Positions 8,905 to 20,142 of a stretch of 64,000 nt of DNA are shown piece by piece. The notes under the pieces are model-generated. The model was not told the DNA's origin, did no database searches, and saw only the letters and a list, made by a program, of their open reading frames with translations. The position numbers and the translations under genes were made by a program. The DNA is from Salisapilia sapeloensis. Taxonomy: Eukaryota; Oomycota; Peronosporomycetes; Peronosporales; Salisapiliaceae. The stretch's first letter is position 1. Every line of letters starts with the position of its first letter. The stretch covers positions 1 through 64,000 of the forward strand of contig JAADVB010000048.1 of the NCBI GenBank assembly GCA_023334545.1, read 5' to 3'.

Positions 8905-11900
8905 TTAGCCTTCTTCGAGACTATTCAGCTCCTGATGGATAGGAGCAATTGGGCCAAAGCCATGCATCACAATCTTCTTCCCATCGCCAGAGCTTACACT
9001 TCCACTTCCGCTGCCAACACTACCAAAGCATCCGTCCTCTTGCTCCAATAGCAACGCCTGCTGCTCAAAGCAGTCGTCGCACACACGCTGCAAGTCCGAG
9101 TACCCGAGGTGTGGTAGAAGCATACGGTTGACAACATGCTCAGAGCAAAAGCTATGCTGGCACACACGACAGTGGTGACGCCTGACGAACCATCCGAAGC
9201 GAGTACTGCACTCTCGACATTCGCTATCCTTGGCCCAACGAGAAGCACTACTACTACCGCTCGACACTGTCGATCGATGAGACGCATCCGACATGCCACG
9301 GTGCCTTCCTGACGCTACCGCTGCATCCCCAAGCGTCAGATCTGGTCCAATGCCATCCTCTTGCTTACCTCCTCTCCCAATGGAGAGAAGCGCCGATACG
9401 AGCTTGGTCGCTCGGCTTGTCGACTGCTCTTTTTCAAAAATAGTAGTGTCATAACTGTCATGCGTCTGCGCTCTCCTTCTCGCTGACACTGGAGGAGGAC
9501 CAACCGGCGCATCTTCATGGACGTCGCTGAGCTTACCATCCGGTCGAGGCAAATCCTTCGAGTTGATCTTGATCGGATCAGGACGCAGTTGTAGCTTTAG
9601 CGTCTGAGCTCGAATCTGGGATTCTACAAGCGAACGTAGCACACGCGCTTGTTCTTGACTTGGTGGTGGTTCATCCGCCTCTGCTGCCTTGCGCAGATGG
9701 CCTTTTAGTACCTGGACACGAGCGTCCAGGTAGTGTCGCTGCGCTTCCCACATACCAATACTATGGTTTCTCTCTAGTGTTTCTAAGTCTTCCGCAAAAG
9801 TATGTGCGGGTGGGAGACTGCGTCTACGACAACTCTTTACGCTCGGCATAAAACTCGTCGACCTTCCTCTATCTGTGGTCTCTACTTCACTGCTGGATTC
9901 ACGTTCAGGCTCGCAGATGCCTTCCCGCTGCAGCACTTCTTCCATCTGCTGGAGCTGTTTACGCAGCTCTGCCATCTCGGATTTCAACTGCTGATTGTCC
10001 TCCTGCAGTTTCGCAACGTCCTTGCTTTCCTGCTTTAACTTCACCAGCTCTTTCTTCGCCACAGCCATCCGCTGCTGCCTCTGAAGCGTTACGACTGCAC
10101 TATACATGCCGACGTAGTTGCGTCTAGCAACGTACTTTTTCCAGTTCGTCTGCAGCACCAATGTCGCCACGTTCATCCTCTTCTGATCGACAAAAGCAGC
10201 AGCCCTCCTGCGTCTATAGTGAGACTGGAGAACCACGACACTGCATCGGAACGTTCTGTATCGACTCTGAGCCAAGTACTTTCGAACGTACGTCTGGATC
10301 TTTGTTGCATGAAGTCTCTCACGAATACGCTGCACGAATCGCATGCACTTGACCATACGCACGATCGTCTGTACTTTGACAGTGCTCTGCTTGATCTTCT
10401 GAAAGCGGCGGTAGGCTATGAACATCCTCACCTCTTTCTGCAGTACCACAGCACTCTTCCCAACTCTAGCAGCACGGACATTCTCCAGCCTCTCGTACGG
10501 TGTTCGTTTAAAGAAGACAAGCGTCTTACCAAGACTCACACCTAGATTCGCCGCCGTTTCCATCACATGCACATTCACTCCTTGTCCGTCATGCACTAGA
10601 GGCAGCAACGTCACGACACACTTCTCCACCAACTCGGTCGGATCCTCACTGCGTGCTTCATCCGGCAATAGGATGCGGGCATAGCGTTCGAGGAACTGTG
10701 GATGGGTTAAGCGAATGGGGAAGCCTGCCCTGGCAACACGTACTGCTTCTAGCACACCACCGCATCGTAGCTGCTCTAGCACTCGCTGACACTGGAAAGT
10801 ATTGCTGACGTTCGTGTCGTTGGGTTTAATACAACGCACGTAACGGGGCGTAGTGGCATCAATGGTAGCCAAGAGCTCCGTCAGTTGGGTCTTGAACTGC
10901 GTACCTACGCTCTGCGCTGAGATGGAGGAGCCTCCACGTCGCATAGTCTTGCGTGGAGTCACAGGCACCTTCACCTCCCCTGGTTCCATCGTTGATTGGC
11001 TACGCGGTCGAGCAAGTCGACGCGAATCTGCATCCATGGTTATCGTAGAGCTGCTCCGACCTCTTCTAAGCTCCAAACCTTCGTTATCCGAGTCCGTATC
11101 CAAATTGTTCTTCGTCATGCTTTGAATCAGTAGGTTGGAGCTCTTGGATAATAGCTGAGCAGCGCTTTCCGAGAAGAAATCTTTATTCTTGGCCAAGAAA
11201 CCATCGATCGTATACGTCACGTTGCCAGCATAGTGGGCAATAGCGAACTGAGATCGACGTTCCGTCTGCTTGGCTTCTATAAAGTGCGAGTGCTTCTTCT
11301 TGGCGCTGAACTCGGAGTAGAATTTCGTCAAGAGTGCAGTGTCAGATCCTTGTGGAAAGAGACATTCTTGATCTGTGAGTGAAAAGATACCCACTGGCTT
11401 TTGTTCGAACAAGTGTAGACAAGCAACGTTGTCTGGGAAATCGACGAACGTCCACCCGATCTCTTCTGCCGCATACAACTTTTGTTCTTCCGCAAAGACG
11501 AAACGGTTGAACTGATTTTGCAACGCTTCGTTGGCGTAGTTGATACAGAGCTGCTCGAACGAATTTACCGCCATGTCTTCAAAGCCAAAGATATCCAAGA
11601 GGCCGATGAACGGCTCATCTGCGTGTTTTGACGCAGAGATCTTTTCGTTCACACGTCCGACGACCCACTCAAAGAGCAGTCGATAGTACTCCATTGCCAA
11701 CGCATTCCGCGTCTGTTGTGCATGCGAGACGTCTAGAGCGACATCGACTGTCTCCTGCACCGTTTTCACCTGACGCTTTGTCAATGCGCTCTCCAAGTCG
11801 TCTGGAGAGACATGGAGTAAGGTGGCTGTGAGTTGGAAATGATCGATTGTTCCGTTGTCCGTCACAGAGGACGATAGAGACGTGGAGACACGTGCATCAG

Positions 11901-13131
11901 CTTCGTACTGCGTACTATTCTGCCGTTGCTTTCGAATGTTTTCCTTGTTTTCAGCAGTAGACCCACCTGATGCACTTTCAAACCCAATGTTTCCCATGTG
12001 TAGAATGGCCGCCACAAGCTCTAATACGCTGCTGATTTCAATGTCACTCATACCCAGACGCTTCATGCCACGTCGTGTTCGAACAAATTGCTCGGCATCA
12101 TTTACGCCGTCTCGTCGAGTGTAGCAGCCTTCTGTCTCATTCAATAGGCGAAAGTCTTCGCACGGTAGATCCAACGCCCACTGCTGCATTGCATCTTGGA
12201 GTGTGGCGGCTGCAGAGGACATAGGAGGCGCGTTATGGGTAGATGGGACGACACTGCCAGCGTATCCTTGGTGCGCAGCAGCCAGTAGTTCGTAAAAGAT
12301 GTGAAAGTTACGTTCCTGCGGACTCGGTTGGACGACGCGAATCTTTTCCAATAGATACGTCCGGATCTTTGCGCCGCACAAGACACTCTCTCCATCCCTT
12401 TCACTGAATTGGAGCTCAATGAATTTACCAAAGCGACTGCTATTATCATTGCGGACGGTCCTGGCGTTTCCAAAAGCTTCTAAGATCGGATTGGACTGCA
12501 GTACTTGTGTCTCAATGGATGCTTGACTCTCCTCTTCGTCATACGTCTCAACTTCCGTCGCGACGTTTTCCACGCACGTGGCGGCGAAGAAGTTCATCAT
12601 GATTTTTGTCGCTTCCGTCTTCCCAGCACCACTTTCACCAGAGATCAGAATCGATTGACTACGATGACGATCACACATGTCCGCGTAAGCTGTGTGTGCT
12701 AGCGCGAAGAGATGTGGGTCGGATGATTTGTGCTCGTTGGTCGTGTACATTTGCATCGTTCCATGTGAGTAGATGTGTGGTAGTTCTTTGAACGGATTGA
12801 TGGAGATGAGAATGTCGCCGATGCGAGTGTAAATGTCATCCCGAGTGTACCGCTGGCGCAGAGCGTGGAGGATGGATGCTTCATGAAGGTGTGGTAATGC
12901 CACTAGGTCGGACGTCGATTGATCGGATAGGTTCTGACGAAGAACGTTGGTCCATTCACCCTTCTCATTCTTCTCAAGCGGTACGTGAGTGACATTCTCC
13001 TCATCTAATTGGAGCGAGACGCTCGTCACGTTCTCTGTAGTCGAGTCGACATGGAGGTCTTGTAAGACTCCTGGTACCCAGACAACATCCGAAGACGTGT
13101 CGAGATAGTACACGTGGGAGCCAAGTTCCAT
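8905..13131 (-). CDS. unconventional myosin with IQ motifs and C-terminal FYVE finger
   Basis: Single-exon 1408-residue actin motor. After a short SH3-like N-terminus come the P-loop GESGAGKT (about 165-172), switch I NARTVRNDNSSRFGKF, switch II DIFGFEDM and the relay/converter region, so the motor looks ATPase-competent. The neck carries a run of about five or six degenerate IQ-like repeats, followed by a short coiled coil (KLQEDNQQLKSEMAELRKQL). Near the C-terminus (about 1297-1352) is a FYVE zinc finger with eight metal ligands and the basic RRHHCRVC signature of PI3P binding. Inferred job: moving PI3P-positive endosomes on actin. FYVE-tailed myosins are characteristic of oomycetes. A Ser-rich linker separates coil and FYVE. 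Confidence 0.93.
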   Translation of the reverse strand: MELGSHVYYLDTSSDVVWVPGVLQDLHVDSTTENVTSVSLQLDEENVTHVPLEKNEKGEWTNVLRQNLSDQSTSDLVALPHLHEASILHALRQRYTRDDIYTRIGDILISINPFKELPHIYSHGTMQMYTTNEHKSSDPHLFALAHTAYADMCDRHRSQSILISGESGAGKTEATKIMMNFFAATCVENVATEVETYDEEESQASIETQVLQSNPILEAFGNARTVRNDNSSRFGKFIELQFSERDGESVLCGAKIRTYLLEKIRVVQPSPQERNFHIFYELLAAAHQGYAGSVVPSTHNAPPMSSAAATLQDAMQQWALDLPCEDFRLLNETEGCYTRRDGVNDAEQFVRTRRGMKRLGMSDIEISSVLELVAAILHMGNIGFESASGGSTAENKENIRKQRQNSTQYEADARVSTSLSSSVTDNGTIDHFQLTATLLHVSPDDLESALTKRQVKTVQETVDVALDVSHAQQTRNALAMEYYRLLFEWVVGRVNEKISASKHADEPFIGLLDIFGFEDMAVNSFEQLCINYANEALQNQFNRFVFAEEQKLYAAEEIGWTFVDFPDNVACLHLFEQKPVGIFSLTDQECLFPQGSDTALLTKFYSEFSAKKKHSHFIEAKQTERRSQFAIAHYAGNVTYTIDGFLAKNKDFFSESAAQLLSKSSNLLIQSMTKNNLDTDSDNEGLELRRGRSSSTITMDADSRRLARPRSQSTMEPGEVKVPVTPRKTMRRGGSSISAQSVGTQFKTQLTELLATIDATTPRYVRCIKPNDTNVSNTFQCQRVLEQLRCGGVLEAVRVARAGFPIRLTHPQFLERYARILLPDEARSEDPTELVEKCVVTLLPLVHDGQGVNVHVMETAANLGVSLGKTLVFFKRTPYERLENVRAARVGKSAVVLQKEVRMFIAYRRFQKIKQSTVKVQTIVRMVKCMRFVQRIRERLHATKIQTYVRKYLAQSRYRTFRCSVVVLQSHYRRRRAAAFVDQKRMNVATLVLQTNWKKYVARRNYVGMYSAVVTLQRQQRMAVAKKELVKLKQESKDVAKLQEDNQQLKSEMAELRKQLQQMEEVLQREGICEPERESSSEVETTDRGRSTSFMPSVKSCRRRSLPPAHTFAEDLETLERNHSIGMWEAQRHYLDARVQVLKGHLRKAAEADEPPPSQEQARVLRSLVESQIRAQTLKLQLRPDPIKINSKDLPRPDGKLSDVHEDAPVGPPPVSARRRAQTHDSYDTTIFEKEQSTSRATKLVSALLSIGRGGKQEDGIGPDLTLGDAAVASGRHRGMSDASHRSTVSSGSSSASRWAKDSECRECSTRFGWFVRRHHCRVCQHSFCSEHVVNRMLLPHLGYSDLQRVCDDCFEQQALLLEQEDGCFGSVGSGSGSVSSGDGKKIVMHGFGPIAPIHQELNSLEEG

Positions 13132-13553
13132 GCGTCTCGGCTTGAGCGAAATTCAAATTGAGCTTTTTCAATGGAAAAATCAAAGGCACGGTTTCGATTC
13201 CTCTACCGATCCTTCTCCGCTCGATTTCTCTTGCGAAACTGTTCTTCTAATGAGGAAGAGGGACGATGCCGTCCGACGATCACGCGGGTGTGAAAACACA
13301 AGCGAAGCGTCACGCGAGGATCTCGAGCCGCCCTCCGTACCTCGCTCGGCACAGACGAGGCAGAGGCTTCCAGTCGATCATCAGAATCAGACGAAAGAGC
13401 TTGAAAGAGAGCGCGAAACCACATGGCGTTACGAGCGTATCTTTTCGCTGCAAGAATCATCCCATCAGCACCTACCCGATCTTCCTACCTAAAAGGATAG
13501 TGTCTTCAGAACGAAAACAAAATATTTTATTTTCTTTCTACTGCCGACCGAGT

Positions 13554-15956
13554 CTACGAGCTCCAGGTGTTCCCTGTCGCTTCGCCACTAGCGTTGCCAC
13601 TCGACGCACTTCGGTCATACTGACGATGCTGGTACATGTTCTGCGGATGGTTGCCACTCGCGTGCGGGTTGTTCTGCGGATATCCCTGCGGCATCATTTG
13701 GTTCCAGCCGCCAGCAACCGGTTGGCCCCCGTATGACTGCCATCCGTACTGCTGATGACCATAGTTTGGGTTATCATTGCTCCGGTTCTGGTGGCCACCA
13801 TAGCTCTGGGGCGCGTTGCCTGACGGTCGACTCGCATTACTGTTCTTTCCGCCGGCATTGGCATTCGGCGGCTGTTGTCCGCCTTGCTGCGGCATATTGA
13901 TCTCGCCAAAGCCCTGTGGGTACTCGTGCTGCTGTGCCATCATCTGCTCCTGATACGGCATGTTGTTCGGGTCAAAGTTGGCCGGCATTCCGTACGGCAC
14001 GTTGCCTCGAGGAGGGTACTGCGTCCTCGGACTGTACTGCGCATATTGTGGGTTCTGGTAGTAGCCGTAGCCTTGGAAGTAGCCAGGGTAGTTGTACGGG
14101 TTGTACGCCATGGCCATGCCAGGAGGCGGCGGGGGCGCATACTGCGGTGGGTATCCATGCGGATGTGGCATCGGCATTTGATTTGGCGTCTGATTCTGCG
14201 CCGGCACTTGTGTGTTTTGCTTGTTGGGCGTATTGCTGTCCTGTTGGATCTGGAAAGCAGGTTGGGGCGAGGCCTTGGCATTCGGGATCGGAGACGCCGA
14301 GTTCATAAAATTCATCGGCGGGTATTGGCCGTACGACGGCTGGTACAGTCCAGGTTTGGCGAACTCCGAAGCGTAGTTGCTGCCACCAATGTTCGACCGG
14401 TTCTCCGGAGCCTTCATGCTTTCCGGCTTCGGGAGTGTATGTGGCGACGGTGCGGATGGCGCGTGGTACGGCGGAGGACTCTTAGCCGTCGGCTCCGTTT
14501 CTACCGACAAGCCGGGAGGAGGGGCCGATGCAGCGCTACTGGCAGAACTCGGCCTAGCGCTGTTGTCCAGGGTGGCAGCGGGGGTTGCTTCATTCGTTTC
14601 CAACGGTTGGTTCCAAGCATTCTCGGCAGGTGTCTCGGAACTCCAGTTGGCTGCCTTGGGAGACTTGGCGTCGTCATTGTTCAATGAGAAGCTACCGAAT
14701 TGGAGAGACAAGTTGGTCGAGTCGACGCTGTCCCACTTGCCCATCTTCAAGTACTGCTTGGGACTAGCCGACTGCTCTTGCGGCGGTTCAGACGACTCTG
14801 CTTCCAACGGTGTTGGGGACGTAGCAGCATTCGTGGTCGTCGGCTGGGAGTTTAAAATAGGACTTGTCGCCCATGCATTGTTAGCTGGGCTAGCTGGCGT
14901 CTCTTTCGGAGTGGCATCAGCACTTGGCCAACCACCTTGCAGACTTGGAGAAGCATCTAAAACGCCCCATCCACTTGCAACCGTCGATTCCTCTTTCTGC
15001 TGCTCTTCCTCTTCCTCTTCTTCCTCTACTTCTGCCTGAGGTTCATTCACCTCCTCGACCTTTTCACTCTCTTGCGTTTGCTCCGCAGCTTGCTGCTCTT
15101 GAGGCTTCTCAGGCTTCTCAGGCTTTTCGGGGGACTTGGGTGCCTCCGGTACAGGCTCCACTGGCGGCGTCTCGACTGCTCCTGTCAAGTTCGGACGCTT
15201 CGTCCATGCGCCTGTGAGGACTGGAGTGACCACAGGAGGTTTCTGCGTCTGTTCTTTTGGCTTTGGAGCTGACTTTGGAGTCGGCTTTGTTGCTGGACGC
15301 TTGTTCGTCTTCCGGTCGTGCACAGCGACTTCTTCGCCGCTCGTGTTCTCGCCTGCGTCCGTTGTGTTTTCTCTTGTAGGACGTCCACGACCTCTTCCGC
15401 GACCTCCTCGAGTCGAAGCAGCGGGATTGGAGCGACCTCTCGAAGAAGAAGTTCGGCCTCCACGCGTTCTGTCGTCCTCCGTCTGGTCTCGAGGCGGACG
15501 CTGGCTTCGTCCGCTAGAAGGAGGTTCCTAAGCATGTACTATGAGCTACCAGAGTATTAAAATGTCGATGTAGTGTGTGTACCTGCTTCTTTTTGTTCTT
15601 TTTGGAGACGGTAGCCCATTCGTCATGCTGCGGCTGGGTACGTGCATCCTCCCACAGCTCATTGATGGCGTTTTCAATGGCTTGAGCATCCCCTCTCGCC
15701 TTACTGAGTAGCTGGGAGATAGTTGCGTTGTCCGTTCCCGGCGGACAGAGCTCGCGGTACTTGGCGACCTAGGAGGATAGTTGACAAGATCTTTTTAGAA
15801 AACAAGATATCGAAGCGATTAAAGAAATACAAGACGTACTTCTTTGGCGGATTTGGCAGACAAACGAACTGGTTCGTCTTTGGTAGAGTTCAGCGTTTCG
15901 TCATTGAGCTGCTGCATTTGACGGCCGCGTTGGAGATGATACGCTCGTTTGCTCAT
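13554..15956 (-). CDS. UBA/CUE-like domain protein with Gln/Pro/Asn-rich tail (GIP1/Def1-like)
   Basis: Three exons fit in phase: 15840-15956, 15583-15768 and 13554-15527, giving 758 residues. Exon 2 encodes a small helical domain, about residues 43-85 (ATISQLLSKARGDAQAIENA, then INELWED), resembling the ubiquitin-binding UBA/CUE-type start of plant GIP1-like proteins and yeast Def1. It is followed by DEWATVSKKNKKK. After an RGG-like patch (RGGRGRGRGRP) the rest is disordered: Glu-rich, then Asn/Pro/Gln/Tyr-rich with many YPPQ- and GGHQN-like pieces typical of condensate-forming RNA-associated proteins. Function is inferred only at the level of a ubiquitin- or RNA-linked scaffold. Initiation at 15956 (MSKRAYHLQ) is the only good ATG. 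The large third exon alone, read unspliced, would lose the one folded domain. Confidence 0.7.
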
Positions 15957-18109
15957 TTTTGTGTGCTTTAACTGTTTGTGTGATGCAAGTGCTCGTACGC
16001 ACTGAAGCTTGGTCTGTCTTTTGTACTAGTGGCTTTCGAACAAGATAGTGGTAAAGCGAATCGGCGGCCTTGGCGTCCGTTCGCTCCCTCGATCTCGTGC
16101 TCGGGTATCGCTGGAACTATTGGAATGTGGTGGTTTAAGAACGGAGCATTCTTAACTCCAGTCAAAATTCAGGTTGCAAGAAGGTCGTGCGTAAGATCAC
16201 AGAGATTGACTTGAAGTTTGTATGAAAGTTGAAGAGGCGGACAGAAGATATTTTTTCCACCTAGATTTTCAGAACTGTCTCGTTGACGGTTTTGTCCGTA
16301 CAATAGCTGTAGACTCTGTCTACCTATGTGCATGCATGCATGTATCAATTTATAAGATTTGTGGTCTATGTCTGCTTGGACACAAATGCGATCCACGTAT
16401 CTTTCAAGGTACTACTTTCCCAAAATCTGTCGGTCAAAGTTCCCATCTCAAGCAGGCGACAGAATCATTCGCTTTGTGCGCTGCGTTCTGGTTGCTTCGT
16501 ATGCATACATCTACTCCACATAGACTAGCTCTTTGTATATCACATTTCCGACAGACACGAAAGGAGTATCTTCTGGAGGTTACGCCCATGCTCTGTGTTT
16601 AATTTCAACGTTGAATTAATTATTTTTAGAGTGGAAGGTGGAGTATGTCGCGCATGGGAATTCTGACGACACCTAATGATTGCTTAGATCATAGCTACAT
16701 CCATCCATCCTTTCCTGATCTAGGCGTACCTTTACGTTCTAGCTAAATACTATAGCGCGCCTTAGTCCTTTGGTTATCTCTTTGTTGCTAGAAGAACCTG
16801 GCAAACATCTAGTAGCAAAAGCTCACCCTGTAGTGCATTTCATACTGAATACTAATTGAACTTCAATTCCTTCTACTTCCCTCAATGGTCAAAGCAAATT
16901 CATATCAAGATCTTCGATACCATTTGGTCATAATGTTGGCTGAAAAGCTTCTTATCCTAAAATTCATTCGGAATTTTAAAACATCTATTGCTCGTTGGCA
17001 TTATAAAGGAAGAATCGGTGATACGTGCCTGACTGGATGAACTTCAAAAACTAGCAGTGACACTGTACCTCTGCACATACTACTTTCGCCTACAATCGGT
17101 CTACATAGAAAATGTCTTCGGCGATCGGTGCACGGCCCAGATAGTTCCGTAGCCACTATGAATGATGAGCAAAAGTGCAGTACGATTGTAAGATATGGTC
17201 TGGTAAAGTACCAGATTCTAGCTACCCTTGACAAGGTCATACTATAAAGATAACTCCGTAAATCTTGTATTATATCACCGATTTGTTTTTATGCCGCTCA
17301 TGACGCATCCTATCTCGAGTTACCACAGCAGGAAGTGAGCTTCTATAGTCAAGGATGTAAGCATTAACTAGCTATTTTCAGTCGTAAGTCTGAGCTGAGT
17401 GACTAAGGGCATTCACTATCTCGGTCAATTTTTCCCATTTTGTTTTCTGCTAAAACACACCGGCATTTGGATGAAGTGCGTGATCATTTCCAATTTGGTA
17501 GTATTGCAGGAACTACCCCGAGTTTATAGGCTCGATTAACTAGATCATTATCCAGCGTGACAGACAAGAAAGTGATTGTGTACGAGACCATAATGTCGAA
17601 TGTCATAATATGCTAGGCCATACACTGATACGCTTCCATACATTTAATTTTAATGCTACAAGATGTAACATAGCGATACTAACCATAGCTCAACAGTAAT
17701 CTCAGAGATCATATTGGAGAATATCGAGTTGAAGATTTTAAAGGATAGTCGGGATAGAAGTAAGGTTGGATTATCCTTGCAACCAAACTTACCAGTACAA
17801 GCGATGATCCATGACGGAAACCACTACTCAAAGTAAAGTATGCATGGCATAGGGACGCTTTCATCAAACAGTTGCTACCGAAATTTTCCAAGCGAAGGTC
17901 TCTACCTAGATGCGATCGATAACAAAGTTTCATTACTCTACCAAAGACACGATACTTGATCAAAGAGCTTATTATAAGCTATTGTATTGCGACATTAGCT
18001 CAAATGGCAATACCAATGTCAACGTGACAGATTGCCAAGTACTCTTGGAATAGACTCCAGCAAAAGCGTATTATGCGGCTTCGTTTTCCCCATGTATCTT
18101 TCAATTGTT
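15957..18109. other. 2.1-kb gene-poor AT-rich region
   Basis: I found no supportable gene. The longest frame is a 126-codon plus-strand one at 16222-16602 with no family resemblance or convincing splice extension. From about 16.6 kb onward frames are short and stops dense. No terminal repeats, transposase motifs or tRNA boxes were recognised. It could hold UTRs, a decayed element or a non-coding transcript. Confidence 0.45.
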
Positions 18110-18971
18110 CTATAATTCACCACATTCCGTGATGGTCACCGGCAAAGTGGGCTTGCTGTTTCCTCCAACAGGTACATTCTCCATCTTGCGCAAGAGGAGG
18201 AGAGATGCAGAATCCAAAACTTTTCCAAAGACGACGTGCTTACCATCAAGCCAGTCACATGCCGCACAGGTCAAGAAGAATTGGCATCCATTCGTGTTAG
18301 GACCGCTGTTTGCCTAGTTACATCGATCGTCTAGATTAGCCATATTGTCATTTTGGATGAAGCAAAATTGCCTACCATGGATAGCAGGCCTGGTTCAATA
18401 TGCTTGTGCACAAAATTTTCGTCCGGGAATTTATCTCCGTAGATACTAATGCGGCCAGTGCCATCGCCCTGTTCATATACATGTCAACAACTCATTATAA
18501 ACTCATTTGCAGGTACAATGCTCTTTACAAACCTTGACAAAGTCTCCTCCCTATATGGTACAACACGTAAGAATTGCACAGTGGAGATATGTACTTCTTG
18601 AGAGCTACCTGAACCATGAAATCCCGGATAATGCGATGAAAAGAGCTGCCTTTGTATCCGACAGGTAGTTCTGTTTGCCTATTAAAAAGAGTCATTGTGA
18701 TTTAGTAAAGTAGATTAAACGATAGACCATGCAGCAGTGTATTACCTGTACTCACCCGTGCACAATTGTCTACAATCGAATGAATAAAATGTCAATGCTT
18801 CGACTTCGTATGCACCAATAAAACAACATACCGGAAGTTCTCCACGGTTTTGGGGCATTCGTTCTTAAATAGCTCCATCTTTAGTCTTCCACATGGAGTT
18901 CCTCCGATCGAAATATCAAAGAATACGACCGGATTGCCCCGCTGGAACGCTTCCGCCAAGGTCGGATCCAT
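18110..18971 (-). CDS. PPIH: cyclophilin H, spliceosomal peptidyl-prolyl isomerase
   Basis: Six small exons (18832-18971, 18746-18769, 18609-18678, 18533-18550, 18376-18468, 18110-18313) join in phase into 182 residues, almost exactly the size of human PPIH (177). The protein carries the cyclophilin active site: Arg in FHRIIRDFM, the QGGDFVKGDGTG loop, [15 protein letters not shown] and Trp in [12 protein letters not shown]. The early VFFDISIGG and the ending [10 protein letters not shown] favour PPIH over general cyclophilin A. PPIH accompanies the U4/U6.U5 tri-snRNP. This is the most intron-dense gene here for its length: five introns of 58-67 bp, two exons of 24 and 18 nt. It shares a 131-bp head-to-head promoter with the RS-rich gene, possibly co-regulating two splicing-linked products. 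Confidence 0.92.
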
Positions 18972-19102
18972 GCTAATGGGAATTTATGTGAGCGCACTCA
19001 GCCGATGCATATTCATATGGTCACCTAATATGAAGTAAAAATTGAAAAAGTCCATGCTATATGACAAACAACAAATTTGGACACGAAAAAGACTTTTTGT
19101 TA

Positions 19103-20133
19103 ATGGCCCGTAGTCGCAGTCGTTCCCGCTCTCCTGCACGGCGTAGGGAGAATCGGAGCCCTCGTCGTTCGCATAGAGACAATAAATGTGATGATGGCAG
19201 ACGCAGATCATCGCATCCATCCCGATCTCGCTCTCCATCACAGGGTAGGAAGCATTCTTCTCGGAATTCTAGACATGCCGACTGGGATAAAAAGCATAAT
19301 CGAGAGGAAGTTAGTCGTCGATCCAAGATGTGGACAACCGTCGACTCTGGTTCAGAAGATGACAGGAAACCTTCAAAGAAGAAGCGGTCACGATCACGAT
19401 CGCCCAGTTCTACCTCTAGCTCTTCTTCCAGTTCCAGCTCAGAATCGGACGACAAACGCAGCAAGAAACATCGCCGTAAAGATAAAAAGAAGTCCAAGAA
19501 GAAGAAAAGCAAAAAGACACACAAAAAGGACAAGAAGCGATCTTCTGGAGCAGTGGATCAGAACCAGTATGGCAAGTATGGAATCCTGCGTGAGTCTGAC
19601 TACCATACCAAGAGCGTCAGTTTCCAAGCCTGGCTTCGAGACATTAAAAAGGTGTATATTCGTACTTATTAGCCCCAAAATTCTGCTAAGAGTGCGTGTA
19701 GATGCCGGAGATGAATGGTTCAAAGGGCGAAATGATGGAGCTATTTCGAGAGTACATGGAAGATTATAATACTGCTACGCTACCGCACGAAAAGTATTAT
19801 GACATTGAAAAGTACGAAATGCAAAAGTATCAGAAGGAACAGCGGAAGCGACTAAAGTCCAAGCAAAAGAAGAGTTCAAAGAGTGCTGCGATTGCGGACG
19901 AACAGAAGATGCTAGCGGAAAGACAGCAAGAACGAGAGACGAAGGACAAGCAGGAATTGGCATTGACGATGCAGATGCTAGATCGAGACAAGATTGAAAG
20001 CATTCGAGAGCAAGAGAATTTGCGCGCTCAGATGCAGATGCAATACAAGGCTGGCAACGTCGATGAAGCGAGACGGATTGAAGCCATGATAAAGCGACAC
20101 GAGGAAGAGGCAAGGGCTGCCAAGCGATATTAA
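19103..20133 (+). CDS. RS-rich nuclear protein with conserved YGKYG helical domain
   Basis: Two exons, 19103-19651 and 19702-20133, give 326 residues. The first 160 residues are an RS domain (MARSRSRSRSP, long Ser and Lys runs). Next is a short conserved region, GKYGILRESDYHTKSVSFQA, continuing with LRDIKK and, across the splice, ELFREYMEDYNTATLPHEKY. That resembles an uncharacterised eukaryotic family. The C-terminal 120 residues are a charged, Gln/Arg/Glu-rich coiled coil. It is probably a spliceosome-associated or SCI1-like nuclear factor; the exact family is not certain. A slightly earlier ATG at 19061 is possible, but the RS domain starts cleanly at 19103. It lies head to head with PPIH and only 9 bp from the convergent Nudix gene. 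Confidence 0.72.
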
Positions 20134-20142
20134 TTGTCCTAT

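Noticed and set aside
13203-13460. 85-codon minus-strand frame upstream of the myosin
   Set aside because: Short, Arg-rich, overlaps other frames and lies in the myosin 5' region; not supportable alone.
13875-14687. 270-codon plus-strand Arg/Val-rich frame
   Set aside because: Antisense to the Gln/Pro/Asn-rich protein, which has a consistent three-exon structure.
16222-16602. 126-codon plus-strand frame in the 16-18 kb gap
   Set aside because: No family resemblance, no signal peptide and no convincing splice partners; a length possible by chance.
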